A stretch of 5,668 bases of DNA. It comes from Deltaproteobacteria bacterium (GTDB lineage: Bacteria > Desulfobacterota > JAENJC01). Below the pieces are notes generated by a model. It had not been told where the DNA came from. It searched no databases and saw only the letters and a list, made by a program, of their open reading frames with translations. Position numbers and translations under genes: made by a program. Within the stretch, counting starts at the first letter, position 1; every line of letters begins with the position of its first letter. The DNA lies in NCBI GenBank assembly GCA_016844545.1, contig JAENJC010000092.1:1-5668 (forward strand), read 5' to 3'. Of this stretch, positions 5,655-5,668 are shown piece by piece.

Positions 5655-5668
5655 AGGAACGTCTCGAC
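5651..5668 (+). CDS. tlyA: Probable TlyA-family rRNA 2'-O-methyltransferase / hemolysin-like protein, first six codons
   Basis: A GTG at 5651 overlaps the dxs TGA (GTGA) and opens a frame reading MKERLD to the window edge. TlyA-family proteins (an S4 RNA-binding domain followed by an FtsJ-type methyltransferase that modifies 16S/23S rRNA) often begin KxRLDVLLVERG. The family is also a known neighbour directly downstream of dxs, as in Bacillus subtilis (yqxC). The upstream purine stretch AAAAGAG is a weak Shine-Dalgarno, so translation may depend on coupling to dxs. Six residues cannot prove the family; the call rests on them plus gene order. Confidence 0.5.

Overview
The window is a stretch of ordinary bacterial housekeeping genes with about even base composition by eye. 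It holds four complete genes and two partial ones. Tight gene packing, four-base stop/start overlaps, TTG and GTG start codons and strong GGAGG-type Shine-Dalgarno sites all point to a bacterium. The gene set (GlmU, short ManC, FtsY, Dxs, probable TlyA) is found in many phyla. The MEP isoprenoid pathway and GTCAG-type heptamer repeats would fit a Nitrospirota or Desulfobacterota-like environmental lineage, but that placement is a guess and the sequence does not decide it.

Layout: (1) At 1-176, plus strand, lies the C-terminal end of a sensor histidine kinase. (2) At 191-1255, plus, is manC, a single-domain mannose-1-phosphate guanylyltransferase, 14 bases behind the kinase and probably cotranscribed with it. 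(3) At 1296-2675, minus, is glmU, the bifunctional UDP-GlcNAc synthesis enzyme, convergent with manC. Its real start is a TTG at 2675, not the longer open frame. (4) At 2676-2811 is a compact divergent promoter region with one well-spaced sigma70-like promoter on each strand. The two -35 boxes form the arms of a perfect 8-bp inverted repeat. (5) At 2812-3735, plus, is ftsY, the SRP receptor GTPase. (6) At 3732-5654, plus, is dxs, 1-deoxy-D-xylulose-5-phosphate synthase, starting at a TTG inside the ftsY stop (TTGA overlap). (7) At 5651-5668, plus, are the first six codons of what looks like tlyA, starting at a GTG inside the dxs stop (GTGA overlap).

How the genes work together: manC and glmU supply nucleotide sugars (GDP-mannose; UDP-GlcNAc) for surface polysaccharide, peptidoglycan and lipopolysaccharide. 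ftsY, dxs and probable tlyA form one tightly coupled transcription unit mixing protein targeting, isoprenoid precursor supply and rRNA modification. This looks like shared expression rather than one pathway.

I found no mobile element, CRISPR array, RNA gene or clearly novel system. The most unusual feature is a family of GTCAGKG-like heptamer arrays that occurs twice on the same strand. One copy is inside manC, and the other lies exactly at the ftsY/dxs junction, where it is translated as an extra N-terminus on Dxs. The repeat is stop-free in all three sense frames and carries TGA in every antisense frame. The symmetric glmU/ftsY promoter region is the second point of interest.
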